Shown here piece by piece: positions 6,498 to 14,757 of a DNA stretch of 64,000 nucleotides (the first letter of the stretch is position 1; every line of letters starts with the position of its first letter). The notes under the pieces are model-generated. The model did no database searches. It saw only the letters and a program-made list of their open reading frames with translations, and was not told the DNA's origin. The DNA is from Engelhardtia mirabilis (GTDB lineage: Bacteria; Planctomycetota; UBA1135; GCA-002686595), in the NCBI GenBank assembly GCA_007751255.1, contig CP036296.1, forward strand, positions 4,960,001 to 5,024,000. Direction: 5' to 3'. The position numbers were made by a program, and so were the translations under genes.

Positions 6498-8522
6498 TCA
6501 ATCATCGAGGGGCGCGATCAGTCGAGCCTCGAGCTGGAAGTCCTTGAGCTCCAGCCGCAGTTGGACCAGGCCGTACTTGATCAACTCGATCGAGTCGAGC
6601 ATGCGCTCGGCGTAGCCCGCCAGGGCCGGAACCCGCTGGGCTCGGTACTGCCTGCGAAACACCTCGATCTCCTCTTCAACCAGGGGATCGATCTGCTCCT
6701 GCACTCCGGGTGTCAGGGCGCCCCAGACCTCCTCGGGGTAGCGCTCCTTCAGCACCGACTTCTCGATCCGCTGGCGCTCCAGGGTCCAGTCCACGTCGCG
6801 GAAGGCGTTGTCCTCGGCCTTCTGTCGCTCGATCGCGCGCAGGCCCGCGCCGATCGCGCGCGGATTGATCCAGACCGCGACGGTCGCGCTGGGCAGGCCG
6901 GCGTTGACCAGCCCCTGGAAGGGGCCGAAGTCCGAGAGGCGACCGCTGCGCTCGCCGGACTGCCCGTACTGCGTCCCGTAGTAGGTCGCCAGGACCTGAC
7001 CGAGCATGCGGAAGTTGTTGCTCACGATCAGGAAGTCCTGGTCGCTGGCGCTGGCGATGTGGCCGGTGCCGGGGACCAAGGGTGCCCAGTACTCGAAGAT
7101 CGAGTTGCCCCCGTCGACCTCGTTGACGAACACGCCTGCGGACCCCGACTCGGCGCCGCGAATTCCGAAGCGGGCCTGGTTGCCGTTGATCTTGCCCCGG
7201 ATCGCCTCGAGCTTCTCGAGGTTCTCGACCCACAGGACAAGGGTCCAGGCCATGGTCGGCAGGCCGTCGCTCGGCGGATCCGACTCGAGCGTGGCGTAAT
7301 CGTTCTCGCGCATGAAGAACGCGAAGCGGTCGTCGAAGATCGTGGCCAGGTCCTCGACCCAGGCGTCGACACCGTCGAAGCCGAACACGGGCCGCAGGAT
7401 CTCGGTCTCGAGGTTGCTGCGGGCGGCGCGTTCGATCGAAGACAGGTACGTGCCGAGCAGGGACTCGAGGTCGGCCTCACCGTAGAGGAACAGCCCCACG
7501 TCCTCGGGCGCGAAGCGCGCCACGTCGTCGAGCATGGCCTGCTGGTCCGCGTCCCGCTGGCGGTAGACCTTGCGCTGGAGCGGGGTCATGGAGTCCGAGT
7601 TGAACTCCCCCTCGATCTCGATCGAGAGGCCGCGCTTGAAGCCGATCAACCCCGTCATCTCGCGCATCAGCGAGTACTGGAACATGCGTCCCAGGAACGC
7701 GGTGGGCGCCTCGGGGCTGGTGGCGTTGGGCCCGTCCATGGGCCAGCCGAAGCGCGACGCCACGTCGGCGTAGTCGATCGCGAACTTGACCTCGTCCCCG
7801 TCGCGCACGTTGGTCGTGACGTTGTCGTGGAAGCTCGCGCTCTGCCCGAGGGAGTCCTCTCCCGCGCGTGCGTTGAGGTCGCGCGCCGCGACCACCAGGC
7901 GTGAAGCGTTGGAGACCACCAGCACGTCGCGCACGCGTGTGACGAACAGCGAGCCCTGGATTTCGCCGCCGGAGATGACGGTGTGGTCCTCGTTGCTCTC
8001 GACCTTGAGCCCCTGGGCGTCGAGCCCCAGCAGGCCGGGGTAGTCCAGCATCGAGACGCCCAGCTTGCCGACCCAGTTGGTCCGCAGGTAGGCAGCCCAT
8101 TCGGACCGCTCGAAGGTGTCCGCGGTGGCGTAACCCGCCAGGGCCATCTCGCGCCCCCCCACCACGGCCAGGGGGTCGACCGGGATCGGCAGGGCCGCGA
8201 GCTGCTGCTCCAGATCGGTGAACCACTGGTCCAGCCCCAACTCTTGGGCGCGGGCCTGCCATTCGGGACTGGCCAGGATCCGCTGGCCGCGCTCGCTGCG
8301 CTCCATGCGCCGCATGAAGTCCAGCTTCGGGAAGCTCGAGAACTCCCCCTCCAGGTCGCTCTTGGCCGAGAAGTAGTCCACGTCCCGCGGGACGAGGGTC
8401 GCCAGGTCGAACTCGTAGTCGCTCTCGAAAGGGCTGAAAACGAAGGTCGAGAAGGCGAAGTAGCCTGTGAAGAGGAGCACCGCGGCGGCGATCCCGACGA
8501 TCTTGATTATTCGGCGTTTCAT
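6498..8522 (-). CDS. Membrane-anchored protein of unknown function, 674 residues
   Basis: The chosen ATG gives a clean N-terminal anchor (MKRRIIKIVGIAAAVLLFTGYFAF) followed by a large exported part. An upstream in-frame extension is Ser/Arg-rich and has no family look. The body alternates helices and strands; recognisable pieces are L-V-P-R-D-V-D-Y-F near residue 45, a D-V-L-V-V-S-N strand, and late paired segments D-F-L-I-V-S-N-N. The repeating pattern of 'value versus threshold' strands resembles DUF3352-like or uncharacterised planctomycete envelope proteins, but I cannot assign a family. It is divergent from the aminotransferase gene (133-bp gap). The tandem array lies 28 bp beyond its stop. 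Confidence 0.75.
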   Translation of the reverse strand: MKRRIIKIVGIAAAVLLFTGYFAFSTFVFSPFESDYEFDLATLVPRDVDYFSAKSDLEGEFSSFPKLDFMRRMERSERGQRILASPEWQARAQELGLDQWFTDLEQQLAALPIPVDPLAVVGGREMALAGYATADTFERSEWAAYLRTNWVGKLGVSMLDYPGLLGLDAQGLKVESNEDHTVISGGEIQGSLFVTRVRDVLVVSNASRLVVAARDLNARAGEDSLGQSASFHDNVTTNVRDGDEVKFAIDYADVASRFGWPMDGPNATSPEAPTAFLGRMFQYSLMREMTGLIGFKRGLSIEIEGEFNSDSMTPLQRKVYRQRDADQQAMLDDVARFAPEDVGLFLYGEADLESLLGTYLSSIERAARSNLETEILRPVFGFDGVDAWVEDLATIFDDRFAFFMRENDYATLESDPPSDGLPTMAWTLVLWVENLEKLEAIRGKINGNQARFGIRGAESGSAGVFVNEVDGGNSIFEYWAPLVPGTGHIASASDQDFLIVSNNFRMLGQVLATYYGTQYGQSGERSGRLSDFGPFQGLVNAGLPSATVAVWINPRAIGAGLRAIERQKAEDNAFRDVDWTLERQRIEKSVLKERYPEEVWGALTPGVQEQIDPLVEEEIEVFRRQYRAQRVPALAGYAERMLDSIELIKYGLVQLRLELKDFQLEARLIAPLDD

Positions 8523-8655
8523 GCGGCTCGAGCTCGAGGCGGGCGCCACAGGGTAGCGACGCGATCGGGGCCCAGTCGCGGACCGCCCGAGGGATGACGT
8601 CGCAGGGCCCTGAATCTTCCCGACTGGGGCGACGGCCGACCGTATCCTCCGCGCC

Positions 8656-9819
8656 ATGCGACTGTCAGCGCGAGCCGAGGGCGTGGCCCTCTCGATCACC
8701 TTGGCCCTGGACGCCCGCGCCAAGGAGTTGGCGGCCTCCGGCCGAGACGTGGTCAACATGGCCGTGGGCGAGCCCGATGCCCCGGCGCCGGCGGTGGCCC
8801 GCGCGGCCGCCGTGGCGCGGGTGGAGAGCTGCGACGTGCGCTACACCCCCGCCGCGGGAACGCCGAGCCTGCGCCGCGCCCTGGCGGCGCACGTCACGGA
8901 GACCCGCGGCCGCCACCACGGTCCCGAGCAGATCGTCGTGTGCCACAGCGGCAAGCACGCCCTCTCGGGCGCCTGCACCGCCCTGTTCGATCCCGGCGAC
9001 GAGTTGCTGATTCCCCAGCCCTCTTGGGTCTCCTACGTGGAGATCGCGCGGGTCACGGGCCTGGTCCCGGTGCCCACGGCGGGGCGCCCCGATTGCGGCC
9101 CCGACCTCGAGGCCCTCGCGGCCGCGTGCACGCCGCGCACCCGCGGGGTGCTGATCAACTCGCCCTGCAACCCGAGCGGCTACGTGTGGTCGCGCGGGGA
9201 GCTGGCGACCCTGGTCGAACTCGCCGAGCGCCACGACCTGTGGATCGTCAGCGACGAGATCTACCGCCGCCTGGTCTACGGCGAGCGCCCGTTCGTCAGC
9301 CCCGTCGAGCTCGGCGACGCCGCGGCCGCGCGCACGGTGATCGTGGACGGGGCCAGCAAGACCTACGCCATGACCGGCTACCGCATCGGCTTCGCGGCCG
9401 GGCCCGCCGCCGCCATCGCCGGGATCGCGCGGGTCCACAGTCAGATGACCGGCTCGCCCAACACGGTCTCCCAGGCCGCCTACGAGGCCGTACTCGCGCC
9501 GGAGCCGCCGGAGGTGGCGCACATGGTCGAGACCTACGCCCGGCGTCGAACGCTGCTGTTGGACGGGCTCGAAGCCCTCGGCCTGCGCACGCCGGTCCCC
9601 CACGGCGCCTTCTACGCCTTCCCCGACGTCAGCGAGCACCTCGGCGGCGCGGCCGACAGCGGCGAGTTCTGCGCGCGCCTGCTCGAGGAGCAGGGCCTGG
9701 TGCTGGTGCCCGGAGCGGCCTTCGGCGCACCCGCCCACGTGCGCCTGTCCTACGCCCTCGACGACGAGCGCATCCGCGTCGCCCTCGAGCGCCTGGCGAC
9801 CTTCATCGGCCGCGCCTGA
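8656..9819 (+). CDS. Class I/II pyridoxal-phosphate aminotransferase (aspartate aminotransferase-like)
   Basis: A 387-residue fold-type I PLP enzyme that moves an amino group between an amino acid and a 2-oxo acid in the cytoplasm. Family markers in order: G-E-P-D-A-P near residue 38, Y-T-P-A-A-G-T-P near 60, N-S-P-C-N-P-S-G (the N-P-x-G signature), V-S-D-E-I-Y-R, and the PLP lysine in G-A-S-K-T-Y-A-M-T-G-Y-R-I-G with Lys about 235. A substrate-carboxylate Arg is expected in H-V-R-L-S-Y-A near the end. This is the subgroup I gamma pattern often annotated AspC/AAT. Substrate cannot be fixed: aspartate, aromatic and alanine transaminases share these motifs. It is convergent with the sulfatase gene (30 bp between stops). 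Confidence 0.93.
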   Translation: MRLSARAEGVALSITLALDARAKELAASGRDVVNMAVGEPDAPAPAVARAAAVARVESCDVRYTPAAGTPSLRRALAAHVTETRGRHHGPEQIVVCHSGKHALSGACTALFDPGDELLIPQPSWVSYVEIARVTGLVPVPTAGRPDCGPDLEALAAACTPRTRGVLINSPCNPSGYVWSRGELATLVELAERHDLWIVSDEIYRRLVYGERPFVSPVELGDAAAARTVIVDGASKTYAMTGYRIGFAAGPAAAIAGIARVHSQMTGSPNTVSQAAYEAVLAPEPPEVAHMVETYARRRTLLLDGLEALGLRTPVPHGAFYAFPDVSEHLGGAADSGEFCARLLEEQGLVLVPGAAFGAPAHVRLSYALDDERIRVALERLATFIGRA

Positions 9820-9849
9820 GCCCCGCGCGGGATCTCGGGCGCGGAAGCG

Positions 9850-11661
9850 TCACGGCCCCGGCGTCTGCGTCGCGAGCAGAGCCAGGAGCTCCGCTCGCAG
9901 GCTGGCCAGGTGTTGGGCCGCGACGACACTCAGGTTCGCTTCGCCGCCGGCCAACAGGTTGACCTGCTCGAAGGGATCCTGGCTCCGATCGAAGAGCTGC
10001 GCCTGGCCGCCGTGGGCGGTGATGATCAGCTTGTAGCCGTCCAGGTCCTCCACCGACTTGCGATCGAGGGTCGGGATCAACCCACCGACGGCGTTGCTGA
10101 AGACGTTGCCGAGGGGCTGGCTCGGGTCGACGATCACGGCCTGGGCCACGATCGAGTTGAAGCCGAAGCCGCTGAAGACGGCACCCACCACGGGCAGGTG
10201 CAGACTGCCGAGAGCATTCGTCGCCAGGGGCAAGAGCACCACCAGGGGCGAGGGCACCAGCGTCCCGCCCACCAGGGGAATCGGCTGGGCGCCGACCCCG
10301 ACCACCAGCAGCCCCGGCGCCAGGGGCGGGGCCCCGTCGAGGGTCAACATCAGGAGGTTGCCGTCGACCAGTCCCTGGCCGCCCGCGCCGCACAGGGCCA
10401 GGACCGGCGGCGAGGGCCCCGGTCCCGCGAAGCCCAGGTCGGTCTGGCACACCGCGGGCAGGCTCGGGTCGGCCGCCACGAGCTCTTGGGGCGAGGGCAC
10501 CCCCTTGCCGACGCCGTTGCCCCAGAAGCGCTCGCTGAAGAGCACGCTGCGCTCGGAGACCGCGGTCGGATTCGCGAGGTACGGCACCAGCGAGCGCGAG
10601 TCGATCGTCTTGCCGATCGTGGCCGGGTTGACCCCGGCGATCTCGGCCACGGTGGCGAACAGGTCGAGCACCTGCACCAGCGCCTGGCACTCGCCGGGCG
10701 CGGACACGGTCGGGCCACTGATCAAGAGCGGCACGCGCACGCCCCCGTCGAACAGGGTGTGCTTGCCGTGGGTGGGATCGAAGGGCGGCTCGATGCCGGG
10801 CCCCGCGGTGCCGTTGTCCCCCACCACGATCACGGTCAGGTCACCCGCGGGCGCGCCGACACCGCTGAGCAGGCGGCCGATCTCCGTGTCCAGGGCCTCC
10901 ACCATGGCGCGGTGCTGCCAGTGGGCGGGGTTGCCGGGCGGGATACTCGCGGGATTGACCGAGTGCAGCGCCGCCGGCGGCCAGTGGAAGGGCGAATGCA
11001 CCGCGTGGAAGGCGACGTAGGCGAACCAGGGCTCGGTCTGTTGGGAGATCCAACCGAGGGCCGAGTCGACCGTGGCCGAGGTCAGGTACTGGGTCGAGAC
11101 CGATTCGACGCCGTCCACGACCCGCGGCCAGTTGGTGTAGGACGCCGGATTCGAGGCGACGATGTCGAGGTTGCTCAGACAGCCGTCGTAGTGGCCGAAG
11201 CCGGCGTTGTTCGGCGCCAGGGCTCCGTCCGCAGCGCCTCCCAGGTGCCACTTGCCGAAGGCCGCGTGGACGTACTGGCCGCCCGTGTCGAGCAGCTCGG
11301 GCAGGATCGTCTCGGAAAGGGGCAGGCCGGTCTCCGTCGCGCCGCTGCCGATGGCGTTGCCGACGCCGGTGCGGAAGCCGTGGCGCCCTGTCATCAGGGC
11401 CGCCCGCGTGGGCGAGCAAACGGGATTCGACCAGGCCTGCCGGAACAGCACCGACTGGGCCGCGAGGGCGTCCAAGTTGGGCGTGGGCGGCGGGTTCGTG
11501 GCCTCGGCGTAGACGCCGAGTTGGTCGACGCCGACGTCGTCGAGGACGATCAGCAGCACGTTCGGCGGCGTCGTTCGCTGGCCCTGGATGGCGGAGGCGG
11601 ACGGGGCGACGACGAGGGCCAGGAACACCGCGCTAGCGAGCGCGCGACGGGGGTCGATCAT
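9850..11661 (-). CDS. Secreted sulfatase with an inserted beta-rich module
   Basis: A 603-residue exported arylsulfatase-family enzyme. Signal peptide (residues about 1-24), metal-binding L-D-D-V-G (39-43), then the sulfatase signature C-S-P-T-R-A-A-L-M-T-G-R (Cys82, Arg86). Cys82 is the residue converted to formylglycine in this family. G-K-W-H-L-G and G-D-N-G-T follow as expected. Unusually, residues about 425-525 hold an extra segment of hydrophobic strands with G-G-T-L-V-P-S-P and L-G-S-L-H-L-P, splitting the C-terminal subdomain; the sulfatase sequence resumes with L-D-G-Y-K-L-I and F-D-R-S-Q-D-P. The insert resembles the module shared by other secreted proteins here. It is downstream of, and 46 bp from, the SGNH gene on the same strand. 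Confidence 0.93.
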   Translation of the reverse strand: MIDPRRALASAVFLALVVAPSASAIQGQRTTPPNVLLIVLDDVGVDQLGVYAEATNPPPTPNLDALAAQSVLFRQAWSNPVCSPTRAALMTGRHGFRTGVGNAIGSGATETGLPLSETILPELLDTGGQYVHAAFGKWHLGGAADGALAPNNAGFGHYDGCLSNLDIVASNPASYTNWPRVVDGVESVSTQYLTSATVDSALGWISQQTEPWFAYVAFHAVHSPFHWPPAALHSVNPASIPPGNPAHWQHRAMVEALDTEIGRLLSGVGAPAGDLTVIVVGDNGTAGPGIEPPFDPTHGKHTLFDGGVRVPLLISGPTVSAPGECQALVQVLDLFATVAEIAGVNPATIGKTIDSRSLVPYLANPTAVSERSVLFSERFWGNGVGKGVPSPQELVAADPSLPAVCQTDLGFAGPGPSPPVLALCGAGGQGLVDGNLLMLTLDGAPPLAPGLLVVGVGAQPIPLVGGTLVPSPLVVLLPLATNALGSLHLPVVGAVFSGFGFNSIVAQAVIVDPSQPLGNVFSNAVGGLIPTLDRKSVEDLDGYKLIITAHGGQAQLFDRSQDPFEQVNLLAGGEANLSVVAAQHLASLRAELLALLATQTPGP

Positions 11662-11707
11662 CTTGGTTGGATCGGGCGGGCGGTAGCCGACCGCGCAGTC
11701 GTCCGGT

Positions 11708-12901
11708 TCACTCGGTACAGACGCGCGGGATCAACTCGTGGGCCAGATAGTCGCCCACGATCGCATGGCAACGGGCATTCGGGTGGCGGTCGTGGGGATG
11801 GACTTGCAGGGATTTTCCGTCCTGGCCCAAGAGGGGCTCGAGGAGGTCGAAGAAGGGCACCCCGCGCTCGGCACACATGGCCCCGAGGGTGCGGGCCTCC
11901 TCGGCGAAGGGGTAGTGCTCGTCGAGCTGCACCAGGGTCGGGTACATGGATCCGACCAGGTCGAAGCCCTGCTCCCGCGAGAGCGTCACCAGCCGATCGA
12001 GGGAGCGACCGACCATCTCCCGACCGGGCGAACCCTCGCTCCAGTCCAGCTTGTAGCTCTCGTACATCAGCCCGCCCCGCAGCCAACCGTGCAGGCGGTG
12101 GGCGATCATGTCGACCAGCACCGACCGCCGGCGCAAGGCCATGGTGCGCGCGCGGGCCGGGGTCAGCCCCTCGGTCTCGCCCGCGTCCCAGACTCCCGAG
12201 GTCAGCCCCAGGCGCTCGATCCACTGGGCCCGCTCGGAGGGCTCGTCGCTGCGACCGGGCGCCGCTTCGATGTTGCGGCCGGAGGCGTCGGGGATGGTCG
12301 AGACCAACAGCACCAGGTCGGGCTCGAACCGCGCCACGTTGAACTCGAACCAGGCCACCTGCTGGCTGGTGTTGTGGGCGAACACGCCGCAGTTCATGAC
12401 CTCGACCCGGCAGTCGAGGCCGGCCGCGGCGAAGCGCCGCTCCATCACCTTGGGCAGGCTGTCCTCGAGCTCCACGCCGGTGCCGTAGGTGACCGAATCG
12501 CCCAGCACCGCGATCCGGAACACGCCCTGCGGCTTGGGCCGCGCGTAGGACTCGGCCCGATCGCGGAAGCCGTCGCGGTTGATGGCGTAGTGGACGGTCC
12601 GGTCCGGCACGTCGCCGAAACCCGGGTACAGCACCTCGCCGCTGGTCGACGGCTTGAGCGTGTCGTACAGCCGCGGGGCCTTGTCCGGCGCCACCAGCGT
12701 GCGGATCGGCAGGCGGTTGTTGGGCCCCCGCGGCGGCACCCCCAGCCCGGCCACGCGGGCGCCGATCTCGAGCAGCACCAGGGCCACGACCAGGGCCGCG
12801 GTCCAGCGCAGGAGGGCCAACCCGGCGCGAATCGGGAAGGGACGATGGCGCGCCGGCGCGGCGAGCGGGGACGGAGAGTCGGAGGCGTGATCGGCGGGCA
12901 T
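11708..12901 (-). CDS. Membrane-anchored SGNH/GDSL hydrolase
   Basis: A 397-residue protein with one N-terminal membrane segment (about 28-45) and an extracytoplasmic SGNH domain. Block I is G-D-S-V-T-Y-G-T-G (residues 134-142, nucleophile Ser136); block V is D-R-H-P-N near residue 375, giving the Asp-x-x-His pair. The N-terminal half (I-N-R-D-G-F-R-D) matches the domain that precedes GDSL motifs in polysaccharide O-acetyl-handling proteins. Esterase or acetyl-transfer work on an exported glycan is the family expectation; substrate unknown. The sulfatase gene follows 46 bp downstream and is probably co-transcribed. An 84-bp divergent region separates it from the small membrane gene. Confidence 0.88.
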   Translation of the reverse strand: MPADHASDSPSPLAAPARHRPFPIRAGLALLRWTAALVVALVLLEIGARVAGLGVPPRGPNNRLPIRTLVAPDKAPRLYDTLKPSTSGEVLYPGFGDVPDRTVHYAINRDGFRDRAESYARPKPQGVFRIAVLGDSVTYGTGVELEDSLPKVMERRFAAAGLDCRVEVMNCGVFAHNTSQQVAWFEFNVARFEPDLVLLVSTIPDASGRNIEAAPGRSDEPSERAQWIERLGLTSGVWDAGETEGLTPARARTMALRRRSVLVDMIAHRLHGWLRGGLMYESYKLDWSEGSPGREMVGRSLDRLVTLSREQGFDLVGSMYPTLVQLDEHYPFAEEARTLGAMCAERGVPFFDLLEPLLGQDGKSLQVHPHDRHPNARCHAIVGDYLAHELIPRVCTE

Positions 12902-12985
12902 CGTCCAGGGGGGCTCGGGGCCCCAGACTCTACCCCGTGCGCCCCGCCGCGGCCCGGGATAGAGTTAGCGGCCGGAAGGCCCCCC

Positions 12986-13099
12986 ATGCGATTCCTCCGC
13001 AACGTCCTGATCATCTTCGTCCTGCTGGTCGCCCTCTTGTTCCTCGTGAACCTGCTGGGCGGCAGCGACTACCTGCCGTTCGACTACGGCGGGTTCTGA
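12986..13099 (+). CDS. 37-residue single-pass membrane protein (DUF5989-like?)
   Basis: MRFLRNVLIIFVLLVALLFL opens the protein: two Arg, then a membrane helix of about 20 residues, then V-N-L-L-G-G-S-D-Y-L-P-F-D-Y-G-G-F. The stop is 19 bp before the next SGNH gene on the same strand. Tiny proteins with one helix and a Pro-Phe-aromatic tail (DUF5989) are known beside SGNH, MBOAT and carbamoyltransferase genes in exopolysaccharide loci, and the tail here is similar in layout. The family link is inference from size and position, not from alignment. Confidence 0.6.
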   Translation: MRFLRNVLIIFVLLVALLFLVNLLGGSDYLPFDYGGF

Positions 13100-13118
13100 G
13101 CCGGAGTCGCCGCGCGCC

Positions 13119-14726
13119 ATGCGTCCCAGCCTCGCCCGACGATTGGGTGGTGCCGCCCTGTCGCTGCTCGCGGTGGTGGCGCTCTTCGCGGCGCTCGAGT
13201 TCGGGCTGCGCGCCGCCGGGATCGCCGAGCCGCCGAGCTCGACCCTGCGCTACCAGCAGGTCTACCCGCCGCTCCTGCGCCCCGACGAGCTGCCCGACGG
13301 GCGCCAGGTCCTGGCCACGGTCGACCCGCGCCTGCCCTACCAGTGGATCGCGCCCGGCGACGACGTCTTCCGCGTGGCTGTCTTCGGGGGTTCGGCGGTG
13401 GCCGGCCTCGGCTCCGCCCCCGGCGCGACCTTCGCGCGCGAGCTGGAGACGATCCTGCGCGCCGCCTACCCGGACACCGCCGTCGAGGTCTTGAACCTGG
13501 GTGTGGTGGCCCTGGCCTCGGGCCAGGTGCTCGAGTTGGTCGAAGACCTGGCCGCCCACGGCGAGCTGGACCTGGCCGTGATCTATTCGGGCAACAACGA
13601 GTTCCTGGAGCTGCACAGCCGCGTCTTCGCCGAGCACACAGGCGCCGCCCCCGGTCCGCTGGCCGCGGCCCTACGCAGCTCGCGCCTGGCGTCGCTCCTG
13701 CGCGGAGGGCGGCGCGAGCCCAGCCCCGAGGAACTCGAACGCAGCGTCTCGACCCGCAACCTGGCCGCCAACGACGACCGCGTCGAGCACAGCGACATGT
13801 TGGCCGAAGTGCGGATCGACGCGGCCCAGGTGACGGCCGTCGAGCAGGCCTACGAGGACAACCTGCGCGCGATGGTCGCCGCCTGCCGCGAGGCCGAGGT
13901 GCCGGCGGTGGTCTGCACCGTCGCGACCAACTGGCGCTGGACCGGCCTCGAAGACGAGGACGACAGCCTGTGGCGCGACGAACTGGGCCTGGCGGGCGAC
14001 GCCCTCGTGGCCGCCTGCGTCGACCGCGCGGCCCGGGCCGACGACCCCGTCGAGCGCTGGCACTGGCTGGATCGCGCGGCGCGCACGGCCGAGGGCGGTG
14101 GCCAGGCTGCGCGGGCAGCCGAGCTGTTCCGCTCCGCCCTCGACTCCGACCCGCACCTGCGGCGCGCCACCTCGCGCCTGGCCGAGCGGGCCCGCGCGGT
14201 GGCCGCCAGCGAAGCGGGCGCGTACCTGTTCGACGCCGATGCCGTCCTCACGGCCCTCTCCACCGGCGGAGTGATCGGCTTCGAGACCTTCTACGACTAC
14301 GTGCACTTCACCCCCGGCGGGGCTCTGACGATGGCGCGCGAGTTGGCGCGAGCCGCGGGCGCCGCGGGGCTCCTGCCCGGCCCCTACGAGGCGCCGCGAG
14401 GGGAACTCGAGCAGCGCCTGGCTTTCATCGAGGCCGACGGTCCCGACGCCCTGGCCGTGCGCGACTTCCTGGGCTTCGGCTTCGACCGCACCTTGCTCGA
14501 GAGCCGCGACCTGTGGCGCTACGACGCCATGCAGGACGACCTGGACGCACGCATCGACGCCGACCCGCAGGACTGGCGCGCCCGGTGCTACCGCGGCAAC
14601 GTGGCCTTCTTCCGCCCCGGCGGCGCCGCCGACGCCGAGCGCGACTACCGCGCCGCGCTCGCGATCCAGGAGCAAGAAGCGGTGCGCGGGAACCTCGAGC
14701 GGGTAACGACCGACCGACGCCCCTGA
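13119..14726 (+). CDS. SGNH-like membrane protein with TPR-type C-terminus
   Basis: A 535-residue protein with an N-terminal membrane segment (about 10-30). The SGNH core is readable: V-F-G-G-S-A-V-A-G as block I (Ser92), S-G-N-N-E as block III (Asn about 159), and D-Y-V-H-F-T-P as block V (Asp about 393, His about 396). Between blocks III and V, residues about 165-380 are helical and include an A-A-E-L-F-R-S-A-L-D-S-D-P repeat typical of TPR, and a second TPR-like unit closes the protein. Such 'SGNH + TPR' proteins are common in Planctomycetota and Myxococcota. It follows the 37-residue membrane gene by 19 bp and is probably co-expressed. Confidence 0.85.
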   Translation: MRPSLARRLGGAALSLLAVVALFAALEFGLRAAGIAEPPSSTLRYQQVYPPLLRPDELPDGRQVLATVDPRLPYQWIAPGDDVFRVAVFGGSAVAGLGSAPGATFARELETILRAAYPDTAVEVLNLGVVALASGQVLELVEDLAAHGELDLAVIYSGNNEFLELHSRVFAEHTGAAPGPLAAALRSSRLASLLRGGRREPSPEELERSVSTRNLAANDDRVEHSDMLAEVRIDAAQVTAVEQAYEDNLRAMVAACREAEVPAVVCTVATNWRWTGLEDEDDSLWRDELGLAGDALVAACVDRAARADDPVERWHWLDRAARTAEGGGQAARAAELFRSALDSDPHLRRATSRLAERARAVAASEAGAYLFDADAVLTALSTGGVIGFETFYDYVHFTPGGALTMARELARAAGAAGLLPGPYEAPRGELEQRLAFIEADGPDALAVRDFLGFGFDRTLLESRDLWRYDAMQDDLDARIDADPQDWRARCYRGNVAFFRPGGAADAERDYRAALAIQEQEAVRGNLERVTTDRRP

Positions 14727-14757
14727 GGACGACCGCGACTCCGGCGGCCGCCGTTAC

